Assembly (NCBI RefSeq): GCF_000388065.1
Contig: NW_009242979.1
Span: 83,601-116,436 of the forward strand
DNA from: Fonticula alba
Taxonomy: Eukaryota > Opisthokonta > Rotosphaerida > Fonticulaceae
DNA: 32,836 bases
Direction of reading: 5' to 3'
Shown here: positions 11,801 through 23,500 of the stretch, piece by piece
How the letters are laid out: every line of letters starts with the position of its first letter
How positions within the stretch are numbered: the first letter of the stretch is position 1
Notes under the pieces: model-generated
Told to the model about the DNA's origin: nothing
Seen by the model: only the letters and a program-made list of their open reading frames with translations
Database searches by the model: none
Translations under genes and position numbers: made by a program

Positions 11801-13964
11801 GACCAATGCCTTGCCTGCTTGCCGGGGCTGCTGCTCGAGGGCGGACGCTGCGTGGCGTCCTGCTCGGCCGGCCATCTTACCTGCTCAGCGACCACCACGT
11901 GCGATCCCTGTCCCGGGGGTTGTGCCGCCTGCCAGGCGCTGGGCGCCTCATGCTCGCCCGGCTGCACCGGCTGCGCCGGTGGCCTGTATTTGTCGCACAA
12001 GGACGGCATGTGCGTCGAGGCCTGCCCGGCGGGGGAATTCCTGCCAGCCGACACCTCCTCCTGTGGGCTCTGCCATGGATCTTGCCAGACGTGCTTCGGT
12101 GCGGAGACCAGCTGCACTTCGTGCCCGGACGGGGCGCCTTGGCTGCACACCCAAAACCACGTCTGTGTCTCCGCCTGCCCGGGGGTCGGCTTCGTCGGGG
12201 CAAGCTTCCCCGGCTCGACGCCCGGGCAGGTGTGCCTGCCGTGCCCGGCCGGGTGCGAGTCCTGCTCGGCCGACCGGTTGGACCGGCCGTGCGCCATCTC
12301 CCCGGACGGGTCGCTGGCCTGTCCGGCGGTTGCCACCTGCACCGGGTGTGCCTCGCATCTGCTCCTGCATGGGGCCCAGTGCGTGGGGACATGTCCTTCG
12401 GAGGGCTTTTTCGAGGACTGGGCTGCGCGGCCTCCCTCCTGTGTGGCTTGCCACCCGGATTGCGCCGCATGCACCGGCCCGGGGCCGGAGCAGTGTCAGC
12501 GGGGCTCTTCGCGCCGGGGCGCCGGCCTGGCCCTGGGCCTGGGCCTGGGCTTGGGCCTGCTCCTGCTGCTGCTCCTGCTGATCTTCCTCTTCATCGCCCT
12601 CCGGCGCCACCGGGCCAAGGATGCCCGGCTGAAGGAGCTCCCGGTCGAGCTGGACGAAAATGCCACGGTCATGAATACCATGATGGAGCTTTCGCTGCCG
12701 GGCTTCCTCCTGGTCAACTTGGACATGGAGTTCATGGTTCTCCCCGTGGACATGCTTGGGGCCGGGAGCCAGGCCAGTGTCACCGCGGCCAAGCCCATTG
12801 GCAGTGGTACATTCGAGCGGCTGGGCTGCAGCGACGTGGTGGCCATCAAGCGCATCAAGGGTATGGGCTTTTCTCTTTCTTTTTTTTATTTTCCCGCCTT
12901 CTTTTCCCCCTGCCCGGCCTGTTTGTGCTCCTTCGCGACGTGGCTAATCCCCCCGCCCGTGCGCCCGGCCTTTCATCAGCGGAACTCGATGCGCCCACAC
13001 TGATGGCCCTCTTCCAAAATGAGGTGGCCATCATGTGGCTGCTGCGCGATTGCCCGAACATTGTGCGTCTAATTGGCTACAGCGAGAGCCCGCTGGCCAT
13101 CGTCATGGAGCGTTTCCAAACCAGCCTCGAGACGCTCCTCCAGTCCGAGGTCCCCTTGCGGCCGGCGGTCCTGATGGACATCGTCATCCAGTGGGGTGCG
13201 TGATGATCATGATGAAGAAGAGGCCTCTTTGCTCCGGCACATGTCGCCCGACTGACCAGGGCCCATGGTGCCCTCTTTCCCCCCCCCCCCCTGCATGCAG
13301 CCACCGGCTTGGAGGCCATGCACGGCCATGGCGTGGCCCACCGCGACTTGAAGCCGGGTAATGTGTTCGTCAGCCAGACGGCCGATTCTTGGCGCGCGGT
13401 CCTCGGCGACATGGGCACCGCCTGCGATTTGAACAGCAACCGGTCTTCGGTGTTGATGGGCTCGCCGCAGGCTCTCAATGCGATGACCGCGCGCTACGCG
13501 GGTCCTGAGGTTCATGCCGCCTTCGCACGCAACTGCCCCATGGACCTGGCGCTTCTCCTACCGGCCGATGTCTTCTCGGCGGGGGTCATGCTCTGGTCGT
13601 GCCTGACTCGCGCTACCCCCTGGCAAGGTGCATCCCCTTCCGGGCATAAAGACGCCGGCTGCTTTCCAATGCGCCTGTTTTGCCCCGCTCCCTCCTCGAC
13701 TCTCTCTCTCACACACACATTCACGAACACCCACACATGACGCCTCCAGATAAAAGCATTCAGCAGGTCAACGCCCTCGTTAGAGAGGGGACCCTCCTGG
13801 ATTTGAAGGCCATTCCAACCGACACGCCTGCCCTTGAGCCCCTTGCTGAGCTTTTGCGGAGTGCCTGGACGGCTGAGCCAGTGGCTCGGCCTTCGGCTGC
13901 GGTCTTCCGCCAGACCGTTGCCCATATTGCTCAGCCCCTGGTCACACGCGTCGAAGCAGACTAG
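5876..13964 (+). CDS. Receptor-like TKL kinase with furin-like cysteine-rich repeats
   Basis: Five exons: 5876-7205, 7389-12860, 12980-13195, 13301-13627 and 13750-13964. They encode 2519 residues, and all four introns are phase 1. Residues 1-29 form a signal peptide (charged start, then a Leu/Ile/Ala core). Residues about 30-430 and 475-890 are mostly cysteine-poor and probably beta-rich, with no recognised family; a first cysteine module lies near 434-470. A 20-Ala run is at 896-915. About 26 furin/GFR-type CxxCxxxCxxC modules span about 945-2146. A single membrane helix is at about 2156-2181, followed by a basic stop-transfer segment. The kinase domain has a glycine loop LGAGSQASV (2233-2241), lysine K2264 in VAIK, a helix-C glutamate candidate E2282, HRDLKPGN (2353-2360), DMG in place of DFG (2376-2378) and GPE (2407-2409). 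Every catalytic residue is present, so activity is likely. The protein probably senses a ligand at the cell surface and signals by Ser/Thr phosphorylation. The TKL assignment is from motif style and is moderate. Ligand and substrates are unknown. Confidence 0.88.
7206..7388 (+). other. Intron 1 of the receptor kinase gene
   Basis: This 183-nt phase-1 intron has donor GTGCGC and acceptor CCTCCTAG. An in-frame TAA at 7334-7336 forces splicing. It contains a 13-base C run at 7269-7281. An internal CAG at 7306-7308 is an alternative acceptor but would leave the TAA in frame. Joining restores a continuous cysteine module across the junction. Confidence 0.75.
8744..8803 (+). repeat. (GCC)n trinucleotide repeat encoding 20 alanines
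   Basis: Nineteen GCC codons and a terminal GCA encode Ala 896-915 of the receptor kinase. The codons are nearly all identical, which marks a true trinucleotide microsatellite rather than selected alanine coding. It sits just before the main cysteine-repeat array and could act as a linker. Confidence 0.95.
8891..12496 (+). repeat. Tandem furin/GFR-like cysteine-rich module array
   Basis: About 26 modules, each with a CxxCxxxCxxC core followed by a CxxC pair and a Gly/aromatic linker ending in a further cysteine pair, fill residues about 945-2146. Such modules form disulfide-linked rods in extracellular receptors. The last module is truncated just before the membrane helix. Confidence 0.93.
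9335..10846 (+). repeat. Four-module higher-order repeat, three tandem copies
   Basis: Three consecutive blocks start at 9335, 9845 and 10355 and end at 10846. The first two are exactly 510 nt (170 residues) and the third is 492 nt (164 residues). Each contains four cysteine modules, and equivalent modules match each other better than their neighbours. Examples are the module-2 linkers with Cys-Asp-x-Cys, and the module-3 loops GLGGAPSPGAPR and GQGGAASPEAPR in the first two copies. This indicates duplication of a four-module unit. Confidence 0.8.
12861..12979 (+). other. Intron 2 of the receptor kinase gene
   Basis: This 119-nt phase-1 intron has donor GTATGG and acceptor TTTCATCAG, with a strongly T-rich stretch after the donor. 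It falls just after the VAIK lysine of the kinase domain. Splicing joins two different reading frames into a continuous kinase N-lobe. Confidence 0.85.
13196..13300 (+). other. Intron 3 of the receptor kinase gene
   Basis: This 105-nt phase-1 intron has donor GTGCGT and acceptor CTGCATGCAG, with a C run at about 13279-13291 as part of the polypyrimidine tract. A candidate branch sequence CTGAC lies at about 13251-13256. Splicing leads directly into the segment containing the HRD catalytic loop. Confidence 0.87.
13628..13749 (+). other. Intron 4 of the receptor kinase gene
   Basis: This 122-nt phase-1 intron has donor GTGCAT and acceptor GCCTCCAG. A CT repeat followed by a CA repeat (about 13699-13737) precedes the acceptor. 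Splicing joins the kinase C-lobe to the last exon, which carries a typical WxxxPxxRPS-like helix region. Confidence 0.85.
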
Positions 13965-16429
13965 CGGTCCATCCCCCGCCCCCGCTCCCGGCAAGCGGGG
14001 AGAACGAAGTCGCTTCCGGCGTCGACCACGCCGAGGCATCCGACATTGCCCGCCCCCTCCGCGGACAGTTGGCAGTTGGATCATCAAGCCCATCGCGGGA
14101 CATCAGCGCCTTTGCACGTGCCCCGTGTTATGGCAATAGACATTTAGCTTTTTGCTGGCCATCCAGGACGCGCTATGCGGTTTTTGCCGAGGGGGGATGC
14201 AAAGACGTGTTTCGCATTGCCCGGGCCTGGAGACGGCTGCACGATTGTGCGCTCGGCGAGATCGACAGGGGAGGAGATCGCCAGGAGTCGGCGAGGCAAA
14301 AACACCGCAACATCCATCCCCCCAGCGGCCATCTGCTCCCCGTCCACAGTGCCTCGGAGGGCGGGGCAAGGGCGCATACCGGCGCAAAGGCTGGAGTCTG
14401 TGCTCTCGGCCGACCTTGAGGAGGGGGAACCCGGGCGCCGGACAGATCGACCAGGCCTCAAGTGTTGAATGGACCGAGCTAGGGCGCCTGGAACAGCAGG
14501 GGAGGGCGCAACAGGGGCCGGGCTCGACCGGGGATGCTTGGAGATGCCCCGCAGGAAAGAAAAAAGCAATCCGCCCCGATGTGCGCCCAGCACCCCGAAT
14601 GCAGGGCGCTCAGGCTGTGGCCGCACCCTGCCTTTGGGGGGCTCCTCCCGGCTGGAGCCACTCGAATGGCCCGCCTTTTTTCAGTTGCGCATCTTGCCTC
14701 GTCGATCTTTCACCCGAACCCTCTGCCATGCCTTTTCTCGCTCCCATGTGTGGGCATTATGTCTCCCCTGAGCAGGTCATAACCTGGAGCCCGCTGCTGA
14801 ACACAGTATAAAGAGCTTCCGTGGGCTGGCTGTTCCGCACCGGCGGGATATGCCCATTTGTGCAGCCACGTTCGAAAGCAGCCCCTCCTGCCATTCCGCG
14901 CGGCACATCGTAGGGCAGGGGACGGAGGGAGGGCGGGACAATCCGAGCTCCTGTCTCGGAGAGTGTATGCCACACGAGCACGATTCCGGGGCATCGGCAG
15001 GGCAGACGTCGGCCACATCGAGTGACAGCCGGCCGGCGCCAGTATGATGGGGGCCTCCGGCCGGACACCGGAGATGAGCCTTCGGGCGCCTTTTCGGAGA
15101 TCCCGCATCCGGGTGGAAAACACGCCGGGGGGTCGGCTGACATTGGTCCCGCCACCAAACCTTGTCCCGGGGATTTTTCCGCGACCCCTGCCGATGGATC
15201 GACCCAAGCCCAGAGACAACCCACGGGCGGGCCACGACCGCTACCAGGCTGGCTCACGGTGGCACGCCGGAAAGTGGCTCCCCCGGGTCCAGGGCACCCG
15301 GCTTAGGCGGTCGCCACTTGTGGCTTCGCTTCCGGGCACCAAGTCCCGAGCAATGGGGGGCCTGTGTCCGGGCCATGCGAACAAAGGCGGCGATCTCCGG
15401 CCAGCGTGCCAAGGGAGGGCGAAGCGACAAACGCAATGCCGATAACGGCCATGTCATCCCGGGGATATGGTCGCGTCTTCGGGCCGCTTGCCTTGCACAT
15501 GCTCACCCCGCTGCCTGGCTCGCTGCTGCTGTCGGGCCGTCTTCACTCTGGGACGCGCCTCCACACGGGACCATGCCATGGGGAGGTCCGCTGATCTACC
15601 TCCTCCGCAAGAGAGGACCGTGCATTTGTCGATCCCCATCGGGGTGGCTCCTCGTGGCCCCCGGCCCTTCCGCTCTTCCCGTGCGTTCCCCCTTTCCAGG
15701 GGGTCCCAACCAGCGGGAGCTCCTGTCCTTGCCTTGCCTCCAGGTGGCCGCACCCCGAAGGAGGCCCATCCTTCCTGCGGAGCCGGTGATGCTTCCATTG
15801 CCCTGCGTTTGCCCGTCCTCCCCTTCCTTGGAGCGGGGCGACTTCGTCCCTGGTGTACACCATCGGCGGGGTGCAACTCGCCAGCTTTCTTTTTTCTCCC
15901 TCCTGCTGCTGCTCGGTACCCGCATGGTGTCGCACCTCGGGATGGAAGGCTGCTGCTGCCAAGGTCGACCACCGGTCCATGGGAATTCCCTGCCAGGCCC
16001 GAAGCACTTTCAGGATCCTCGTCGGCGATTGGGGAAAAAAAAGACGCTCATACAACACATGAGACAAAAGGATGGCCAAGAGAGGGGGGGGGCATCACGG
16101 CCCCAAAGGAAAGAGGGCCCTCGGGGTCTGCCATGGCAAGGGGAAGACCAAGCCCCCCCCCCCCCCCCCCGGGCGCAGTGAGATTCAGACACCCGAATCG
16201 CGGGGCTCCCCCACCAAGAGAGAGCGGCATCCCGCCGCCTCCCTCGTCCACCAGGGGGGGGGGGGGTGAAACACAGGTTTGAAAAGGGAAAAAGCCCAAA
16301 ATCACAGGCACACACACACACACATGGGAAAGAGAGGGACGACACAAAGGGTATATTTCGAAACGGGAAAAAAGGGTCGATGATGATGGGAGGGAGCCAA
16401 CTGCAACACACGCAGGACCACCGTCACAT

Positions 16430-16507
<78 letters not shown>
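16430..16507. repeat. 78-base homopolymer of G
   Basis: This is the longest mononucleotide run in the window, uninterrupted G on the plus strand. It lies in noncoding sequence about 1 kb past the end of the minus-strand giant gene. Its true length may differ because such runs are hard to sequence and assemble. Confidence 0.9.
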
Positions 16508-16508
<1 letters not shown>

Positions 16509-17396
16509 GAAACACCCACGAAAAAGCCCGGATCGTGGGTGGGGGGCGGGGGTGGGGGATGACCTTTGGGGAGGTGGGGCCAGCTGGGGGGAGAGGGACG
16601 ACGGAGCACCTGGCAGGCCCCACACACTCTCACCGCCCGAACCGGGGGGCGGCCGGACCGGAGAATAGGTGGCTGGGGCCATCGTCGGCAGGGGGGTTCG
16701 GGGGATAGCCGTGTCTTGTCCTGTCCTGTGGCACCCCTGCGCGGGCAGGCCCATGCTCCCCCCGCCTCTGGGACAGAGGGGGCGCAAACATGGGACGGGA
16801 GCCGCCTGCACTCCCATGGCCGGGACGCGGCGGCAAGCTTGAGACAGAGGAAGAAAGAGACAGCCGGCCGTATGGCAGCGGGTAGACGTGCGGGGGGGGG
16901 GGGGCGGGGGGCCCGACCTATGCCACAAGGTGTGGCCGGGCGTCGTGCGGCCGGGAGGCCGATCGCGATCGAATTTCATATGAGCTTCCCACATTCGTGC
17001 TGCCTCCCCCCTCCCCCCTCCCCCCCTTGTGGCTTGCCCATCCGCCGATCAGCCTTTGGGGCCCTTGTCGTATGGACCGCCGCGGCGCGGCCTGAGGCGC
17101 GGCGAACCGGCTGCTGGCTGCTCGGCGCGAGCCGGACACATGCATATGGCGCCGCGTGGGTGGCGGGGTCGCCCTTTCAGCCTCCGCCATGCTTGCACTC
17201 CCCCCCCCGGGTCCCGGACATGTGCGTGTCCGGCACGACGCCCGCGGGTAACGGGTCTGGCCAGGGCGGCGCGGGGCGGTCCCCAAAAAAGAGCCGAGAG
17301 GAGGGCAACTGCCCCGCCGTCAGCTGGGCCCCGGAGCAGACACACATGTACTCCCCGGCCGGCGTGGTGCGCGTGCGGGTGTGCACCCCCCCCCCC

Positions 17397-17416
17397 NNNN
17401 NNNNNNNNNNNNNNNN
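17397..17416. other. Assembly gap of 20 N
   Basis: Twenty unknown bases are flanked on the left by a C run, with a 16-base G run about 40 bases to the right (17458-17473). The round size suggests a placeholder gap. It lies about 90 bases past the stop of the giant gene, so coding sequence is probably not lost. Confidence 0.95.
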
Positions 17417-17507
17417 GGCACCCCCGCACGGGGTCTCACAAACACCCGTGCGTATATGGGGGGGGGGGGGGGGCCCAGCCGGCCGCGCCCCACGCGGCGG
17501 CAACCGC

Positions 17508-20500
17508 TTACGAGCGCGGCGGCAGGCAGTGGGAGATGTGCGCGCCGAGGCCCGGGGCCGACACGAAGATGGCCAGACGGCTCATCTCCTTGATGGACAT
17601 GGTGCTGACCGAGGCATAGTCGAAACGGCCACGCAGGTCGGTGTAGCCGTCCTTGACGAACTTGGCCTTGCCGCCCTCGCCGCCGGAGGCCGGCATGGCG
17701 TACACCTTGCAGTAGGCCCCGCGCAGGGCACGGCCGGTGACCTGGTTGGTGGCCAGGAGCTGGCCATAGTTGGCCGACAGCTGGACCGCCACCACAGAGC
17801 TGGAGTAGAAGGCCGTCTCGGTGGGCAGAGAGGCCACACGCTGGAGCAGCGGCGCCGTCGAAGCCGGCTCATACATGGCCGCCACCTCGATGACAAAGTT
17901 GCTGGACCGGTAGCGCTCGGCCAGCGGCAGGACCGAGGTGTTGACCACGGCCAGCGAGGCGGCGCCACCATCCAGGCGAAGGATCTCCTCGTGGGCCGGC
18001 ATGACAAACTGCGCGGCGAAGGTGTCGCTGCTGCCGGCGTCCGACGGGCCGCGGGAGCGCTTGGTCGGGCGCGAGTTGTCGGACTCGCCGCCTGGGGACC
18101 CGCCGCTGCCGCCGGAGCCCTGCCCCGACAGCTCGGCCGCGAAGGGCTCCTGGCTGAACATCAACTCGGTGTTGATGGGGAAGTAGCGAACCCGGACGGC
18201 CTTCAAGCCGCGATGGGTCACACGCAGCGAGTAGCTGTCCACGACCAGCGTAAAGGAGAACACCGGCTGGGCGTCCACCACGGCGGTCATGCGCTTGTTG
18301 CGCGCATCGGCCCCCGAGTGCGAGGTCTCCGTATGCACCACCGCCGGGGCATCCGACGGCTGGCCCTCGCCACCATCGGCCACCGCCACCGCCGGGGCGC
18401 CCTCCTGCTTGGTGGAGGAAGCCGCCGGGCTGGCGGCGGAGGCCAGCTGCTGGTCGCGCTCCACCTCGTCCAGATACTGGCTGATGTCGGCGAAGTGCTT
18501 CTGCCAGCCGAGGGCCGGGCAGTCGGCATGCTTGTTGGCCAGCTGCCGGGCCAGCGGGAAGGTCAGGGCACGAGTGCCATCCGAGTCGCCCTCGGAAATG
18601 GGCGACAGCAAATCCAGGTACGCCACCAGGTAGTCCAGCTGGATGCTGTTGCCCGGGGCCTCCGGCCGGTAAGTGGGCACAATGAACCGGGTGAGCACAT
18701 CACGCGCGGCCTCAATGCGATCCTGCAGGATCGGGTAGCAGCAGGCCACCAGCCACTCGTCCACCGTCGGCCGGCGGTTCAGCGCCGCCAGGTAGCTGAT
18801 GAACCGGTGGTAGTGCCCGCGGAAGCTGTCATTCAGGATGTTGATGTGCTTGGCGCCGAAGTGCTTGCCGGTGGTGGCGCCGGTCGGGGCCGACTGGGCC
18901 ACGGCCACGGCCAGCGAGGCGACAGCATCGGCCGCCGTGGCCACCGGCGCCGCCGGCCCATCGCGGTCCGAGCCGAACTGATGGCTGCGCGGGTTGACCA
19001 GCGGCGAGTAGTCATACACATCGACACTGAAGCCCGGCATGTCCACCATCGGCCGGTGGCGGAGGATGGGCGTCTCCAGGGTCACCAGACGCAGGCTGTT
19101 GACCAGACGCCGGTTGATGTGCGACTGCTCGAGCAGATCGCGCACACACTGCACCAGGAAGGCCGGCTGCCCGGCGGCCCGGCCGGCGGCCCCGGCACCG
19201 GGGTTGGCCTTCCAGGCCGCCTGCAAGTGCGTCAGGGCAAAGCGCCAGACATTGGCATCGAAGTGCCCGGCATCGCGCAGGGCCGCGACAAAGTCACGGA
19301 AGAAGTTGATATCCTGCCCCAGGCGCCAGAACACCAGACCCATGTTCAGCTGGTTCACGCGGACATCCTCCCGGCGAAGGTGCGCCAGGATCTCCTCGGC
19401 CGGGGTGTTGGCATCCGAGCAGAGGGTGGCCCAGGAGGCCGGGGCCGCCGCGGCCCCGGTGGCCGAGGACCCGGCCGCCGTGGTGGCCAGGGCAGCACGG
19501 CGGGCATTGCGCTCCTGCAGGCTGTCCACGACATCCAGGATGCGCGGCTCGGCCGGGGCCACACCCAGCAGCTGCGGCACCGAGGACGACGTCGACAGGG
19601 ACACATGCGCCGGGTAGACGGCGAAGCGCCCGGCCCGGGGGAAGTAGAAGGTGAACTCCGTCCGGTGAGCCTGATACGGGTACAGGGTAATCGGCAGGTT
19701 GGAGATCAGCGAAGAAATGGGCATCGACCCGTCCGGCAGCTCGATGTACGGGTTGACCACCACCGAGGCGGAAGTCATGTTGATCATGATGACGAAGCAC
19801 CGATAGATGCGGCCGACAATGAAGGGCCCGGTCTCGGTGCGATCCATGGACAGGCCATTCGGCAGGCGGATGGTGCTGTCGGTCGGGTCGATGAAGCGCT
19901 GCACCATGAAGATGGGCGAGGCGCCGCCGGCAGCCGTGGCGGAGGTGGTGCCGCCGGTGGACGCCGAGGTGGCCCCGGCCATCGTCGCATCGGCCGCCGG
20001 CGACCGGCCCGTCTCCACCAGGTCCAGGTGGAAGGCAATCACCGGGCTGGAGGAGGAGATGTGCGTCAGAGCACCCTCGACGGCGATGTTGACCGGGGTG
20101 GCGGCGGCGGTGGCGGCGGTGGCAGAGCCGCTCGGCAGCGCCGCGCCCAGGGGCAGATCCAGCGCGAAGAGCACCAGCAGCAGCTCATTCACATTGCCCG
20201 TGGCAAAGAGGAAGTTCCCCGAGAGGAAGCCCTCCAGGCGGCCATGGCGAGCGTAATCCGCCCAGAAGATCCCCGGGCCGATGAGCGACTCCGAGTAGCC
20301 GGAGCCACAGGCGAAGTACTCACTCTCGCCATACTGCCGGGTGACATCCAGCGACTCGTAGCTCGGGTCCTGGTCGACCTCCATCTGGTCGCTGAGGGCG
20401 GCCATCTCATCGTAAGAGGGCATGGCATTGGCGAAGGCCCCGCCACGCGTGGCGGCCATGGACTTCTTGGCCATGCGCAGCGGAGCCGCGGCCATGCTCA

Positions 20501-23500
20501 TCAGCCCGGCGGACTTGACGCTGCGCGACCGGGTCGGCATGCTGCTCATCTCGGCATCCACGGACATCAGCGACATCGGGGCCGCCATGCGAGCCATCAT
20601 CAGCTGCGGCTGAGGGGGCCCGGCCATGCAGGCCACCGGCGGTGGGGGCGCCGCGCCAGGGGCAGGGCACCGGGCGGCGGGCGGCGGCGGCGGCGGGCCA
20701 CCGGCCGCCATAAACCCACCCCCGAAGCCCATCAGCATATCGCCACGGCCGGAGGAAGACCGAGACACGGCAAAGGGATTGCCCGCCGAGTCGTCATCCT
20801 CATCCTCATCCAGGTTCAGCTCCTCGGCGTCGCTGTCCCCATCGTCGGAAGACACCTCCTCGAAGGAGTCGGAGTCGGTGGACTTGTCCGAGTCACTGGC
20901 ATCACTGTCAGCCTCATCGTCCTTGGACGCGGCGTCGGACTTCTTGGTGTCGAGCTCACTGCTCCCGAGAAGCTCCTGCAGCAGATCATCAATGTCATCC
21001 GAGCTGTCGAGGACCATCTTGTGGTGCTCGGTCCACTGGGTCGGGTCGGCGGTCTCCGGGGCCAGAAGCTCCACCCGGCGAAGGGCCGCCAGGCGCTGCT
21101 CCGGGGTCACCTGGTGCCCGGGAGACTCGGCGAAGCCCAGCAGCAGCAGCTCAAACACATTCAGCGACTGCATGGCCACCGGGCTGGTGTAGAATTCCAG
21201 CGACTCATCCAGCAGCCAGCGATCGATGAAGGTGTGCCGGACCTTGGCCACCAGCAGCGGGCGCACATGCTCCTCGAAGAAGACACGATCCCGGCGCCAG
21301 ATGAAGAGATGCAACTCGTGCGAGGCATGCTTCGACAGCCAGTGGCGCTTCTGCGCGGTGGTCAGCGCCGGCCAGGCAAGCATGCGCGTCAGCAGGCCGT
21401 CCGCCGCCGGGGGAAGGTTCGACCGGGACTGCCGCAGCAGCGACACCACCGAATCCAGCGTCGACAGCAGCCGATAGCTGGACAGGGCCGAAGTGGACAC
21501 CTGGATGGCCGGCGCGGCCGGGGTCAACAGCGACACCTTGCGATCGATGACAAAGTCCCCGAGGGCCGGGGCCAGGTGGGCCTCGGCCTCCTGGCCCGGG
21601 GCCACCGGAGCCCGGGGGATGGACGAGAAGAAGCGCACATCGCGCGAGAAGAGGTACCCGGTGGCCGGGGTGGCGGGCAGGCCGCCGGCCACGGCCGAGG
21701 GGACCCCCCCGGCCGCCGGCCGCGGCCCCTGCTGGAGGGCCACACGCAGGGAGGCCGTGGACTCGGTGTCGGCCGCCAGGACCTCGGCCACGGTCCACGG
21801 ACAGGCGCCATTGGACACCGGCGGCAGCGGGATCACCAGGCGCCCGGACCGCAGGCACGGCCGCAAATTGGTCAGGGTCACGGCCACCGGGGCCAGGAAG
21901 TCACAAGCCGGCGCCAGGTGCGACGGGCTGATCAGGTTGGTGACCGGGTGCGCATGGCGCCCGGCAAACCCGAGCGACAGGAAGTCCCCGGTGTTGGCAT
22001 TGTCCCCATGGAGCAGGCGCACATCGTCCGCCACACGGGCCGCCTTCTCCCGGAGCTGGCGGCCCACGCCAACCACATCCTCGCGATAGGCGGACGAATC
22101 GCGGACCTCATCCTTCTTGGTGGAGGTCTCCTTCAGGGGGACCGGATTGACCAGGGCATGGGGCTTGCGCAGCATGCTGCCCGGGGCCGGGCTCGAGCCG
22201 AGCTTCTGCCGGGACATGACATACACGGTCTCATCACCGAGGGACCGGTTGCTGGCGAAGGAGCCGGTCGGCTTGAAGCTCGGCTGGTCGCTCGAGTGGG
22301 TCGGCACCGCCGGCAGGGTGGTCGACAGCTCGGTGGAGGCATGCTCGCTGGCCAGCTGCGAGAAGACCACATGCACCCGGGTGGCAGGGGTGACATTGCC
22401 CAGGTGCAGCTGCATGGACTGGCCATCGGGCATCAGCTCGCACTGGCGGACAACCAGGTCACGCGGGGCGCGGCGATGGAAGAGCAAGTCATTCTCCAGG
22501 ACCAGGTGCGAGTCGAGCCAGTGCTGGCTGCTGACCGGGGTGCCGGTGGTGCTGACCGTGCCGGCGGCACTGGCCGGGGCGCCGCCGACCGTCAGGCGGC
22601 GCTGGGCCACCAGCACCGGCCGGGCCAGCTGGCCATCCACAAACAGCTGGTACCGACCCGGGGGCAGGCCACGCGCATCGATGGTCGCATGCATGGGCCG
22701 GCTGAGCAGGGCCGCCGAGGAGGGCAGCCCCACACGCACGGCCTTCGACCAGTTGACCAGGGGCAGGGCCCTGTGCGAGAGGCTCGTGGAGAAGAGGCTG
22801 ACCATGGGCGTGTGCAGGGGCTGGCTGGTGCCGGCAAAGCCGATGGGAATGTCCACCACCTCGTCCGGAGCCACAACCACCGTGTTGGAGGAGGTGGACC
22901 ACATGCGGTTCTCCTGGGCAGCCGGCAGGGCGAACGTGCGGCTGATGTAACCATCGACCCAGGAACAACGGGCATGGACCTCCACCGTCAGAACACCGGC
23001 CAGCGGGCCAAGGGCCACGGTGCCCGCCTCGTCGGTCACCAGGGTCATGGCCACCCGGAAGGAGGACCCATGGGACACGCCATGGGCGCTGCCCTGGCCA
23101 TCGCCATGATGCCGGCCGCGGTGGAACGGCTGGAGGTCGGCCCGGTACCGGCACCAGGTGGTCGTCAGCCAGAGGCTCAGGGTGACATTGGGCAGGGCCT
23201 CGCCGGCCGGGCCGAGCACGGCCAGCCGATAGCCGGACGCCACGTGGGGCAGCGGCGCGGCCGCGCTCCACTGCAGGTCATCACCGCCATCGGAGACGTC
23301 GGCATCCGAGAGACTGCCAGAGGCATTGGCGCTGCCCAGCGACGGGCTGGCCACCGAGGAGACCGACGCCACCGAGGCCACCGAGGCCGAGCCGGCCGAG
23401 GAGGCCGAACCACCGAGCGAGGTCTTCAGCTTGCCCAGGGCATTGGTCAGGATGTTGGTGGGGTTGACAATGGACCGGCGCGCGGGGTGATCCGCGCGCG

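Larger units (their letters stand above)
13965..17507. other. Convergent intergenic region, 3.5 kb
   Basis: This region lies between the 3' ends of two converging genes. No convincing gene or RNA gene was found. Open frames such as 15162-16181 (plus) are low-complexity. The region holds an 18-base C run at 16153-16170, a G run at 16254-16266, a CA repeat at about 16309-16324, a 78-base G run and a 20-base gap of unknown sequence. An AT-richer patch with TATAAA-like text occurs near 14805-14815, with no gene downstream of it that I can support. Confidence 0.55.

Noticed and set aside
8891-12496. Regularly spaced repeats as a CRISPR-like or satellite array
   Set aside because: The periodicity comes from cysteine codons in a coding exon, and the units diverge at nucleotide level.
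15162-16181. 339-codon open frame in the convergent region
   Set aside because: It is low in protein-like pattern, with no recognisable motif and no plausible splice partners.
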